Shown piece after piece: positions 53,814 to 62,428 of a DNA stretch of 64,000 nucleotides (the stretch's first letter is position 1; every line of letters starts with the position of its first letter). Source of the stretch: Phycisphaeraceae bacterium (GTDB lineage Bacteria > Planctomycetota > Phycisphaerae > Phycisphaerales > UBA1924); the NCBI GenBank assembly GCA_019636655.1, contig JAHBXB010000002.1:1-64000 (forward strand). The letters run 5' to 3'. The position numbers were made by a program, and so were the translations under genes. The notes under the pieces are model-generated. The model did no database searches, was not told the origin of the DNA, and saw only the letters and a list, made by a program, of their open reading frames with translations.

Positions 53814-55238
53814 ATGACCTCCGCCGCACCCGCCCAGCCCTTTCTCGACGACCTCCGCGCCCGCGGCCTCCTGCACCAGTGCACCAGCGAGGCCGCTCTC
53901 GCCGCGCACCTGGCCGACCCCGTCATCGCCCCCCGCCGCGCCTACGCCGGGTTCGACCCAACCGCCGACTCGCTCACCGTCGGCAACCTCCTCCCCATCA
54001 CCCTCCTCCGCCGCTTCCAACTCGCAGGCCACTCCCCCGTCGTCGTCATGGGCGGCGCCACGGGCCTTATCGGCGACCCCTCGGGCAAGTCCGCCGAGCG
54101 CGAACTGCTCACCCCCGACCGCGTCGCCGCGAACGTCGAATCCCAGCGCCGGATCTTCGGCCGCATCATCGACCTCGCCCCTTCCACAAAGCCCGCCACC
54201 GCCCCCCTGCTGCTCAACAACCTCGACTGGATCGGCCGCCTCTCCTTCCTCGAAGCGCTCCGCGACGTCGGCAAGCACTTCTCCGTCAACATGATGATCC
54301 AGAAGGACTCGGTCCGCGAGCGTCTCCACGCCCGCGACCAAGGGATCTCCTACACCGAGTTCTCCTACATGATCCTCCAGGCCTACGACTTCGCCCACCT
54401 ATACAAGCACCACCATGTCACCCTTCAGATTGGCGGTAGTGACCAGTGGGGCAACATCGTCGCCGGGATCGATCTCATTCGGCGAGGCTGGATTCGGACG
54501 GCACAGCGAGCAGCAGCCGGTTCCAACCCAGACCGAGCTTCAGAAATCATGCAGCTGCCTGTCTATCAGGAAGCCGCGAGCTCGATAGAGATTCCCCCTG
54601 AGAAGGACGCCTTCGGCCTCACCGCCCCCCTTGTCACCAAGTCCGACGGCTCCAAGTTTGGCAAGTCCGAGTCCGGCGCCGTCTGGCTCACCCCCGAGCG
54701 CACCAGCCCCTACGCCTTCTACCAGTTCTGGCTCAACGCGGCGGACACCGACGTCCTCCGCCTCATCAACTTCTACACCTTCTTCAGCCTCGAGCAGATC
54801 CAGGGCCTCGCCGCGAAGCACGCCGCCAACCCCGGCGCCCGCGACGCCCACCGCGCCCTCGCCTCCCACATGACCGCCCTGCTCCACGGCCAATCCGAGG
54901 CCGACAAGGCCGAGTCCGCGGCGAAGGCCCTCTTCTCAGGCGACCTCCGCTCCATCGACCCATCCATGCTCGCCGAGGCCCTCGCCGCCGCCCCCGCCTC
55001 GACCCACGACAAGTCCCAACTCGCCGGCGACGGCCTCGCGCTCCTCGACCTGCTGCCGCAGACCACGATCTGCCAGAGCAAGACCGAGGCCCGCCGCCTC
55101 CTCGCCGAAGGGTCGATCAGCGTCAACGGCGACAAGGCCGCCCCCGACACCCACCTCACCCCCGCCTCCCTCCTCAACAACCGCCTCATCGCCCTCCGCC
55201 GCGGCAAGAAGGCCTGGCACGTCACCGTCTGGGGCTGA
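53814..55238 (+). CDS. tyrS: Tyrosyl-tRNA synthetase
   Basis: 474 aa. It charges tRNA-Tyr. Seen: YAGFDPTADSLTVGNLLPI (HIGH-type site), GGATGLIGDPSGKS, IGGSDQWGNIVAGIDLIRR, KFGKSE (KMSKS-type) and a C-terminal S4 RNA-binding domain (QSKTEARRLLAEGSISVNG). Between DLIRR and FGLTAPLV is an insert of about 40 residues (GWIRTAQRAAAGSNPDRASE and on) whose codons are less GC-biased than the rest. Catalytic motifs are intact. ATG 53814 follows no strong SD. Confidence 0.93.
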   Translation: MTSAAPAQPFLDDLRARGLLHQCTSEAALAAHLADPVIAPRRAYAGFDPTADSLTVGNLLPITLLRRFQLAGHSPVVVMGGATGLIGDPSGKSAERELLTPDRVAANVESQRRIFGRIIDLAPSTKPATAPLLLNNLDWIGRLSFLEALRDVGKHFSVNMMIQKDSVRERLHARDQGISYTEFSYMILQAYDFAHLYKHHHVTLQIGGSDQWGNIVAGIDLIRRGWIRTAQRAAAGSNPDRASEIMQLPVYQEAASSIEIPPEKDAFGLTAPLVTKSDGSKFGKSESGAVWLTPERTSPYAFYQFWLNAADTDVLRLINFYTFFSLEQIQGLAAKHAANPGARDAHRALASHMTALLHGQSEADKAESAAKALFSGDLRSIDPSMLAEALAAAPASTHDKSQLAGDGLALLDLLPQTTICQSKTEARRLLAEGSISVNGDKAAPDTHLTPASLLNNRLIALRRGKKAWHVTVWG

Positions 55239-55267
55239 TTGATTACAGCCGGACCACTTTGGGTGAG

Positions 55268-55501
55268 TTACTCGCCAGGTCCCCTCAGCTGCCTCGGGTT
55301 CCGCACGGGCACATTCGGATCAATCACTGGCTCTGGCTGCGGCGGATTAGCCTCGTTGAGCTGCCGCGCCAACTCGTCCGACGCCTTAGTATCCTCTGTC
55401 GCTCCCGCTGACCCGTCGCCGCGGAACGCAAAGAACAAGGCAACCACGATCAGCAGCGCCGCGATTGAACCGAGAATAACGTTCTTCTTCTTGGTATCCA
55501 T
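55268..55501 (-). CDS. Small single-span membrane protein paired with prepilin copy 4
   Basis: 77 aa. MDTKKKNVILGSIAALLIVV begins a helix; the rest is hydrophilic, with Pro/Asn-rich content and no domain I recognise. AGAGGA lies 5 bases before ATG 55501. It lies 142 bp after prepilin copy 4 on the same strand, with a terminator-like hairpin between. It has no soluble beta-alpha domain like the other two partners, so homology is unproven. Confidence 0.55.
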   Translation of the reverse strand: MDTKKKNVILGSIAALLIVVALFFAFRGDGSAGATEDTKASDELARQLNEANPPQPEPVIDPNVPVRNPRQLRGPGE

Positions 55502-55578
55502 GACGTCCTCTATACGCTTCGGGCCGGCACATGGGCCTCAGCAGCAAGTGCCGCCGCAACCCACTGCACTCCAAAGGA

Positions 55579-55604
55579 AGAGGGCCGGCATCAGCCGACC
55601 CTCT
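55579..55604 (-). terminator. Terminator-like hairpin after prepilin copy 4
   Basis: AGAGGGTCGGC-TGAT-GCCGGCCCTCT on the minus strand with one mismatch, followed by TTCCTTT. It lies 39 bp after the stop of the copy-4 gene. The U-tract is interrupted, so ending may be partial. Confidence 0.7.
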
Positions 55605-55642
55605 AAAATCATACGCAGTCGAGTCCGAAATCGCGACCGGTT

Positions 55643-56626
55643 CTACCGGTTGAGATCTCGACCCTTGATGCCCTTGTAGGTCGCCCAGAAGATCGCCGGG
55701 TACCCCGGGGTAGCGTACTCGAGCCCATCGTTGGCCATATCATATGCAACCATGCTGGCGGCCTCGGGCGTCCAGTTGCCGCACGGCGTGTACCCCTTGC
55801 GAGCCTCGGCATCCGGAGTCACCGCCGCGGTAGTAAGGCGGTTCAGGTCCGCTGTCTTCTTGCTGTCCACGCTGCCGTCCACTACGACGAACCGGGTGGT
55901 CGCCTCGGGGTGGTTCCACTGCGGAGGGCCCTCGGCTCGTCCGCCGGCCTGCAGTCGTTTGTTCTTCTTCGACATGTCAAACCGCTCGAAGCACATGACC
56001 TTGGCCTGCGGGAAGATCACCTCGTCAACACGGTTGCGCCGAAGGTACGACGGCGAGACCGGCAGGAACGTCGGGGTGGTGCCGCTCGCCTGGCTGTACC
56101 GCGTCGGGCTCAGCCACAACGTCGGTGACATCCAGTACGATCCGTCCCAGATGTAGCGGTACCGCTGGTTCAGCGGGATGTTCGCGAACGATTGTCGATA
56201 CCGCAACTGAACCGACAGATCGCCCGGCGCAAACTGCGCCTTGATCTCGTTGTCGCCGTCGGTGATGTACTGCCCCATCAGGCTCGTCCAGTGGTATCCA
56301 AACGGCTCGGTCGCACGGCTCGGCGTGCTCTCGCCCATCGACCAATAGCCACCGCCGGTCTGAGGCGGAGGAACAACAATGCCGTACCACGGAACACCTG
56401 GCGCTGGCGGATTCGAGAACGGATTGATGAACTCATCCCGTGACTCGTTCGCGTAGTACGCGATCACCTGCCCCCACGTCCGCAGGTTCGCGAGGCTCAC
56501 CGTGTTCTGCGCCGTCCGGCGGGCCTCACCGAGGGCCGGCAACAGAATGCTCACAAGCAGCGCGATGATCGCGATCACCACCAGCAGCTCAATCAGTGTA
56601 AAGGCCCGACGGATTCGCCGTGTCAT
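55643..56626 (-). CDS. Prepilin-like protein, copy 4
   Basis: 327 aa. RIRRAFTLIELLVVIAIIAL is a canonical prepilin signal with Glu +5. The domain includes YYANESRDEFINPF, GYHWTSLMGQYITDGDNE and, near the C-terminus, HPEATTRFVVVDGSVD, close to H-X9-DG (one residue longer). GGAGA precedes ATG 56626 by about 9 bases. It runs opposite to copies 1-3 and lacks their leader hairpin. Confidence 0.86.
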   Translation of the reverse strand: MTRRIRRAFTLIELLVVIAIIALLVSILLPALGEARRTAQNTVSLANLRTWGQVIAYYANESRDEFINPFSNPPAPGVPWYGIVVPPPQTGGGYWSMGESTPSRATEPFGYHWTSLMGQYITDGDNEIKAQFAPGDLSVQLRYRQSFANIPLNQRYRYIWDGSYWMSPTLWLSPTRYSQASGTTPTFLPVSPSYLRRNRVDEVIFPQAKVMCFERFDMSKKNKRLQAGGRAEGPPQWNHPEATTRFVVVDGSVDSKKTADLNRLTTAAVTPDAEARKGYTPCGNWTPEAASMVAYDMANDGLEYATPGYPAIFWATYKGIKGRDLNR

Positions 56627-57206
56627 AGCGCAATTCTCCAATGCCCACCCCGCCAAAACCCCGATCTGACGCTCACGGACGCCCTCACCGGCGCCGGTCG
56701 TCGCCCGAGTTGGGCCGAGGACCGAATGGTCCATGTACCCTTACTATCGCAGGAACACCCTGAGTTGTCCAGCGGCCCGGGCCAGATTCCGGGTCCACCA
56801 GTCGGATTCCTTTACGCAGCCTGTCAAGGTCCGGATTCATCTCAACCACTGTTTCGTCCCAGAGCCCCCGCCGGTTCGGTACATCAAGCCCTAACACCAA
56901 TCATCGGCCCACTTTGCGCTATTTCCTCTCCTGGAGAGACGCTCGCCACTACCCCGGTGTGATCGATCAAGAACGCATTGTTCTCGGTCCGTCTTCCCCA
57001 AATCCCCGGCCAACCACTTGACAGCCCCACCGACCCGGCAACACTCCGCGTCGGTCAGGTAGACTTCACTCGCCCGGTTCGGATCGAAGGGGGTCTGGCG
57101 TGCGTATGGAGTGGTGAGCGGGCCCCCTGCGCCACGGCTTGCGACAGGCTGAAGGCGGCCCACCGGCGTGCCGAAGGGGTAGGAAGAGGGAGTCCGTCAG
57201 GGAACG
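56627..57206. other. Gap between divergent genes, nothing firm seen
   Basis: 580 bp between copy-4 prepilin and the kinase. A TTGACA lies at 57018-57023 but no matching -10 follows. Two short minus-strand frames (about 56685-56900 and 56891-57163) have protein-like stretches but no ribosome sites or known motifs; I do not call them. The GC content is lower in 56700-57000. Confidence 0.5.
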
Positions 57207-58577
57207 ATGACCCAGCAGCCTCACAGACCGGATCTCACCGAGACCTCGCCCATGGTCGGTTCGGGCGAGGGCTCCCAGGCCGACCTGCCCGCCCTCCAGC
57301 CCGAGGGGGCCGTGATCGGCGGCGGCAAGTCCAAGAGCGGCACCAACGTCGACACCATCATCGGCCGCATCGTCGTCGACCAGGGCCTCGCCACCAGCGA
57401 AGAGGTCCAGCAGTGCCTTGAGCAGAAGCGCAGCCAGCTCCAGGACAACAACCAGAAGTCCCTCTCCGAACTCCTCGTCGAGAACGACTACATCACCCCG
57501 CGCCAACTCGAGCGCCTCCGCATGATCGCCGAGGCCGAGCGCAGCGGCCAGCAGATCCCCGGCTACAAGGTCCTCGGCAAACTCGGCGCCGGCGCCATGG
57601 CCACCGTCTGGAAGGCCCGCCAACTCTCCCTCGACCGCCTCGTCGCCATCAAGGTCCTCCCCGCCAAGTACTCCCAGACCAGCCAGTTCATCGCCCGCTT
57701 CTACGCCGAGGGCAAGGCCGCCGCGTCCCTCAACCACCCCAACATCGTGCAGGCCTACGACGTCGGCCAGGCCGGCGACCGCCACTACTTCGTCATGGAG
57801 TACGTCGACGGCCGCACCGTCTACGACGACATCGCCAAGCACAAGCGGTACTCCGAGAAGGACGCCATCGACGTCATCTCCCAGATCACCGAGGCCCTCC
57901 AGCACGCCCACGCCAAGGGCCTCATCCACCGCGACGTCAAGCCCAAGAACATCATGATGACCCATGAGGGCGTCGCCAAGCTCGCCGACATGGGCCTCGC
58001 CCGCGCCATTAGCGACAAGGAAGCCGCCGAGGCCGAGCAGGGCAAGGCCTTCGGCACCCCCTACTACATCAGCCCCGAGCAGATCCGCGGCGAAAAAGAG
58101 ATCGGCCCCCAGGCCGACATCTACTCCCTCGGCGCCACCCTCTACCACATGGTCACCGGCGCCGTCCCCTTCGACGGCAAGAGCCCCTCGGCCGTCATGC
58201 ACAAGCACCTCAAGGCCGAACTCGTCCCCCCGGATCATGTGAACCCCAGGCTCTCCCCGGGCATCAGCGAAGTCATCGAGATGATGATGGCCAAGCAGCC
58301 CGGCCAGCGGTACAAGTCCACCACCGACCTCCTGATGGACCTCAAGGCCGTCCGCGAGGGCAAGACGCCCCCCATCGCCCACAAGGACATCGGCGGCGTC
58401 GACCTCTCCAGCGTCATCGCCGCCGAGGCCGCCGCCCCCGCCGTCATCGCCGAGGACCAGACCCGCGCCTCCGCCAACCGCCTCCAGGTCTTCGAAGTCC
58501 TCTTCTACGTCATGCTCGGCCTCTTCGTCGTCAGCGTCGCCGTCAACGTCTTCCTCTTCTCCCGCGGCGGCGGCTGA
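57207..58577 (+). CDS. Membrane-anchored Ser/Thr protein kinase (PknB-like) with N-terminal helical domain
   Basis: 456 aa. Residues of about 50-112 (IIGRIVVDQGLATSEEVQQC then LSELLVENDYITPRQLERL) look like the repeated helical units at the N-terminus of GspE/MshE-type ATPases. The kinase domain of about 118-385 has GKLGAGAMATVWKA, VAIKVLP, LIHRDVKPKNIM, a DMG instead of DFG (KLADMGLARA), and GTPYYISPEQIRG; catalytic Lys, HRD-Asp and metal Asp are kept. A single membrane helix ends the protein. It phosphorylates Ser/Thr; targets are unknown. Confidence 0.88.
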   Translation: MTQQPHRPDLTETSPMVGSGEGSQADLPALQPEGAVIGGGKSKSGTNVDTIIGRIVVDQGLATSEEVQQCLEQKRSQLQDNNQKSLSELLVENDYITPRQLERLRMIAEAERSGQQIPGYKVLGKLGAGAMATVWKARQLSLDRLVAIKVLPAKYSQTSQFIARFYAEGKAAASLNHPNIVQAYDVGQAGDRHYFVMEYVDGRTVYDDIAKHKRYSEKDAIDVISQITEALQHAHAKGLIHRDVKPKNIMMTHEGVAKLADMGLARAISDKEAAEAEQGKAFGTPYYISPEQIRGEKEIGPQADIYSLGATLYHMVTGAVPFDGKSPSAVMHKHLKAELVPPDHVNPRLSPGISEVIEMMMAKQPGQRYKSTTDLLMDLKAVREGKTPPIAHKDIGGVDLSSVIAAEAAAPAVIAEDQTRASANRLQVFEVLFYVMLGLFVVSVAVNVFLFSRGGG

Positions 58578-58956
58578 GCAGCCGGTCTGAGATCGGCGGC
58601 CCCCCGACGGCCACCTTCACACCTCAAAAAATCTGCCCACCACCCGTGATTTCCCCTTTTTGTTCTGTAGGATGCTGGAATAGGCTGTCCGCTCGGGACG
58701 GTATTGGCTTCAGAGCGGTCCGCACAGGGCGGGCCCTTCGTGAGCCGGGGACGGGCGGGGGTTGGAGTCGCGGCCTGGTGGATCATCGACTGACGATGCA
58801 ACACGACGGCGAACGCGGCGAGCCGGTTGGCGCGCCTTCATGAGCCCGATCGCGACGCCTCCATCCTGTCCCAGCACCATGCTTCCCGCTTCCCGCACCA
58901 GGGCAGGGCGTGTGCCCCTGCGCCGACGCGGCACGAACCAATAGGAGAACCGACCC
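58578..58956. other. Intergenic region and infC leader, no gene seen
   Basis: 379 bp. A T-rich stretch (58657-58667) lies about 85 bp after the kinase stop. The rest is GC-rich and forms the leader of infC, where translational control is expected. Around 58715-58790 the minus strand reads like a tRNA-derived peptide, but I cannot fold a cloverleaf. Confidence 0.5.
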
Positions 58957-59649
<693 letters not shown>

Positions 59650-59685
59650 TCCCGCCGCCCGTCCGCCGCACACCACGTCGTCCAG

Positions 59686-59716
59686 CGCCCGACCGCAACG
59701 GTCGGGCGTCTTTTTT
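59686..59716 (+). terminator. Intrinsic terminator after infC
   Basis: CGCCCGACC-GCAAC-GGTCGGGCG followed by TCTTTTTT. A perfect 9-bp stem, 37 bp after the infC stop. It separates infC from the DUF481 gene. Confidence 0.93.
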
Positions 59717-59794
59717 GGTACCTTCTTCCCCCCGGTCCCTCGCCGCGACGGTCGCCGCGCACACCGGATCCGCCCAGTCACGGAGACACACCGC

Positions 59795-60769
59795 ATGAAC
59801 AACCGCACCGCGCGCACACGACTCCCGGCCCGGCTGATCGCCCTCGCCGCCGGCTCGCTCCTCTCCACCGCCGCGCTGGCAGTCGACCGCGTCACCCTCC
59901 CCACCGGCGAGACGCTCACCGGCGAGGTCGTCGGCGTCACCGCTTCCTCCATCATCCTCCGCCACCCCGTCCTCGGCGATGTCCATGTCGATAGCGCCGA
60001 CGCCACGATCACCCACCTCGCCCCCGAAGAACCGCCCGCCGACGGCGCCGCGCCGGATGCGACCCCGCACGCCGATTCCGACGCCATGAAGGAGGCCGAG
60101 GCCCACGTCGAGGCTGCTCGCTGGAAGTTCAAGCTCGTCGCCGGCCTCTCGTACATCACCGGCAACACCAAGAGCTTCAACGTCAGCACCCTCCTCGAGC
60201 TCAAACGCGAAGCCGATGACATGAAAACCGTCTTCTCCGGCGGCGGCTTCTACGGCCGCGCCGACGGCGAGGACAACCAGGCCAACGCCTTCGCCCAGGT
60301 CGTCCAGGAGTGGTTCTTCAAGGACTCTCCCTGGCTCTGGTTCGCCGACGCCCGCTTCGACTACGACGAGTTCCAGTCCTGGCGCTACCGCTTCGCCGCT
60401 CACACCGGCCCCGGCTACAAGTTCTTCGATCTGGAGGCCTTCAAACTCACCGGCCTGCTCGGCATCGGTGTGAAGAAGGAATGGCAGTCCGACGACGACG
60501 ACTGGATCCCGGAAGGCCAGGCGGGCGTCAATGGCTTCTGGCAGATCACGCCCAGGCAGAAGCTCGAGTTCTCCGCCTACTACTACCCCGACTTCTCGGA
60601 CTTCGCGAACTTCCGCACCCGCGAATCGGTCCTCTGGTCCGTCCTCCTCGATGAGTCCCTCAACCTCAGCCTCACCGCCGGCCTCATCCACGAGTACCAG
60701 GCCGAGGTCGACCCTGGCGACGTCAAGAACGACATCAAGATCATCGCCGGCCTCCAGATCGAGTTCTGA
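59795..60769 (+). CDS. DUF481 family outer-membrane beta-barrel protein
   Basis: 324 aa. A signal peptide (LIALAAGSLLSTAALA) is followed by a short beta domain (VTLPTGETLTGEVVGV) and a linker. The C-terminal 210 residues are a beta-barrel of alternating strands, with LSYITGNTKSFNVSTLLELK, FADARFDYDEFQSWRYRF and terminal IIAGLQIEF ending in Phe, as outer-membrane proteins do. The function is unknown; DUF481 proteins are predicted porin-like. GGAG lies about 11 bases before ATG 59795. Confidence 0.85.
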   Translation: MNNRTARTRLPARLIALAAGSLLSTAALAVDRVTLPTGETLTGEVVGVTASSIILRHPVLGDVHVDSADATITHLAPEEPPADGAAPDATPHADSDAMKEAEAHVEAARWKFKLVAGLSYITGNTKSFNVSTLLELKREADDMKTVFSGGGFYGRADGEDNQANAFAQVVQEWFFKDSPWLWFADARFDYDEFQSWRYRFAAHTGPGYKFFDLEAFKLTGLLGIGVKKEWQSDDDDWIPEGQAGVNGFWQITPRQKLEFSAYYYPDFSDFANFRTRESVLWSVLLDESLNLSLTAGLIHEYQAEVDPGDVKNDIKIIAGLQIEF

Positions 60770-60946
60770 TCCCGCGCCACAACGTCCTCTAACCCATCCG
60801 GCCGCCCGCACCCCCAGCGCGCCCGGCACAACCCGCCTCCACTCCCGGCATCGCCGCCACCGGCGCTGGCGATGCCGCTCGCTCCGGGCATGCTTACACA
60901 TGACAGGGCCACCATCCCTCGCCGCAACAACCGGAGAACCGACGTC

Positions 60947-61357
60947 ATGTTTCAGCGCCTGATCCCCGTTGTCGTCCTCGCTTCCATCGCCGCAGCCGCC
61001 CTCGCTTGCCGCATCGGCTGGCTCCCCGAGATCACCATCGCCGGCTACCGCCTCGGCCCAACCCTCCCGCCCAAGAAGCCCTCGCTCGTCGTGCGCCGCA
61101 TCGAAGCGCCCGCCGCCCCCGAGGCCACCGGCGCCGTCGCCCTCAGCATGCCCGGCGTCGAGACCGGCGCCCTCATCGTTGTCCCCACCTCCGCCCGCGC
61201 CGGATCGGGCTTCGTTGACACCCGATCCTCCATCGTCGGCCGCGCCGGCTCGTACGCCAGTTCAACCGTCTCCCAGGACGACGTCCGCCGTGAGAAGTCC
61301 CTCAATCACAACCAGTACACCGAGGCCTTCGTCGCCGGCCGCTCCCGCAAGAACTGA
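60947..61357 (+). CDS. Small exported hypothetical protein
   Basis: 136 aa. A signal-like helix (LIPVVVLASIAAAALACRIG) leads into a soluble part with no recognised domain; LVVRRIEAPAAPEATGAVAL and a Ser-rich C-terminus (SSTVSQDDVRREKSLNHNQY) are the main features. GGAG precedes ATG 60947 by about 11 bases. The Cys could be a lipobox variant, but the residues before it do not fit well. It lies between DUF481 and SYLF genes. Confidence 0.6.
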   Translation: MFQRLIPVVVLASIAAAALACRIGWLPEITIAGYRLGPTLPPKKPSLVVRRIEAPAAPEATGAVALSMPGVETGALIVVPTSARAGSGFVDTRSSIVGRAGSYASSTVSQDDVRREKSLNHNQYTEAFVAGRSRKN

Positions 61358-61478
61358 CCGATTCTGGGCCGCCCCACGCACCCCCGACCGCCGGTATACT
61401 GCCGCAACCGAGGTCCGCCGCCGCATCGGCTGTTGAGCCGTGCCGCCCGCGTCGGATCGCCGGTTCGGAGATTCGGTC

Positions 61479-62027
61479 ATGGTCCTGTTCGCCCGCGCCG
61501 CCATCACGGGCCTCCTGATCTGGTCAGTCGCCGTCCCCGGCTGCGCCACCGCCCCGGGCACGGAGAAAGAACGCGTCTCGCTCGCCAACAGCGCCGCCGA
61601 CGCGCTCGCCCGCATGAAGTTCGAGGACACCGGCCTCGACGCCTTCATCAAGAAGTCCTATGGCTACGCGATCTTCCCTGCCGTCGGCAAGGGCGCCCTG
61701 GGCATCGGCGGCGCCTACGGCCGCGGCGAGGTCTACGAACTCGGCCAAATGGTCGGCTACTGCGACCTCACCCAGGCCACCCTCGGCCTCCAGGCCGGCG
61801 GCCAGGAATACTCTGAGCTCATCTGCTTCGAGAACCGCAACGCCCTCGACCGCTTCCGCGAGGGCCAGTTCGCCTTCTCCGCCAACGCCTCCGCCACCGC
61901 CCTCAGGTCCGGCGCCGCGGCGACCGCCAAGTTCGCCGACGGCGTCGCCGTCTTCACCTATGTCAGCGCGGGCCTCATGTTCGAGGCCTCCATCGGCGGT
62001 CAGCAGTTCTCCTTCCAGCCCCGGTAA
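61479..62027 (+). CDS. SYLF/Ysc84-domain lipoprotein
   Basis: 182 aa. A hydrophobic signal ends in a lipobox (VAVPGC). The domain has YGYAIFPAVGKGALGIGGAY, GYCDLTQATLGLQAGGQEYS and FTYVSAGLMFEASIGGQQF, the SYLF (lipid-binding) pattern. In eukaryotes the fold binds phosphoinositides; in bacteria it is an envelope protein of unknown role. GGAG precedes ATG 61479 by 9 bases. TATACT at 61395-61400 is a candidate -10. Confidence 0.87.
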   Translation: MVLFARAAITGLLIWSVAVPGCATAPGTEKERVSLANSAADALARMKFEDTGLDAFIKKSYGYAIFPAVGKGALGIGGAYGRGEVYELGQMVGYCDLTQATLGLQAGGQEYSELICFENRNALDRFREGQFAFSANASATALRSGAAATAKFADGVAVFTYVSAGLMFEASIGGQQFSFQPR

Positions 62028-62062
62028 CGGCCCGAGACCCTTTTGGGGGAGGCCCGCCTCTC

Positions 62063-62425
62063 ATGAGACCGCCACAGATCACCAGCGCCCGCGCCCTGAC
62101 CACGTGGCTGATCCGCGCCGCCGCCCTCGCCCTGGTCTCCGCCGGGTCCTACCTCGTCCTCAAGAAGGCCCTCTTCGCCGTCGGCACCGGCGTCGTTCCC
62201 ATCTTCATGAGCGTCTACGAGGGCGTGGGCGAGGAACACAGCACCTACCGCGGCGCCGCGATGCTCGTCGTCGGCATTGCCCTGGCCCTGCTTTCCCGCC
62301 GACTCGCGCATTGGGTCGTCGCGATGCCCCCCAACGGTTGCCCCCGCTGCGGCTACGAGGGCCTCGACGGCACGATGAACCGCTGCCCCGAGTGCGGCCT
62401 GGACGGGTTCACTCCCGCGGCATGA
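62063..62425 (+). CDS. Membrane protein with C-terminal zinc ribbon, copy D
   Basis: 120 aa. Two hydrophobic helices (about 15-38 and 68-83) are followed by CPRCGYEGLDGTMNRCPECG, the same ribbon as in the genes at 11.3, 12.1 and 15.5 kb. It is the smallest of the four, a minimal version of the family. GGGGGAGG lies about 9 bases before ATG 62063. It is 35 bp after the SYLF gene, probably in one unit. Confidence 0.68.
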   Translation: MRPPQITSARALTTWLIRAAALALVSAGSYLVLKKALFAVGTGVVPIFMSVYEGVGEEHSTYRGAAMLVVGIALALLSRRLAHWVVAMPPNGCPRCGYEGLDGTMNRCPECGLDGFTPAA

Positions 62426-62428
62426 CGA

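Noticed and set aside
56685-57163. Two short minus-strand frames (71 and 90 codons) before prepilin copy 4
   Set aside because: No ribosome sites, no motifs, and they abut in different frames. They may be relics, but I cannot support them.
58715-58800. Possible tRNA: the minus strand translates to GRDSNPRP, a peptide often seen from tRNA genes
   Set aside because: The T-loop would read TTGGAGT rather than TTCxAxT, and the acceptor ends do not pair. I could not draw a cloverleaf on either strand.
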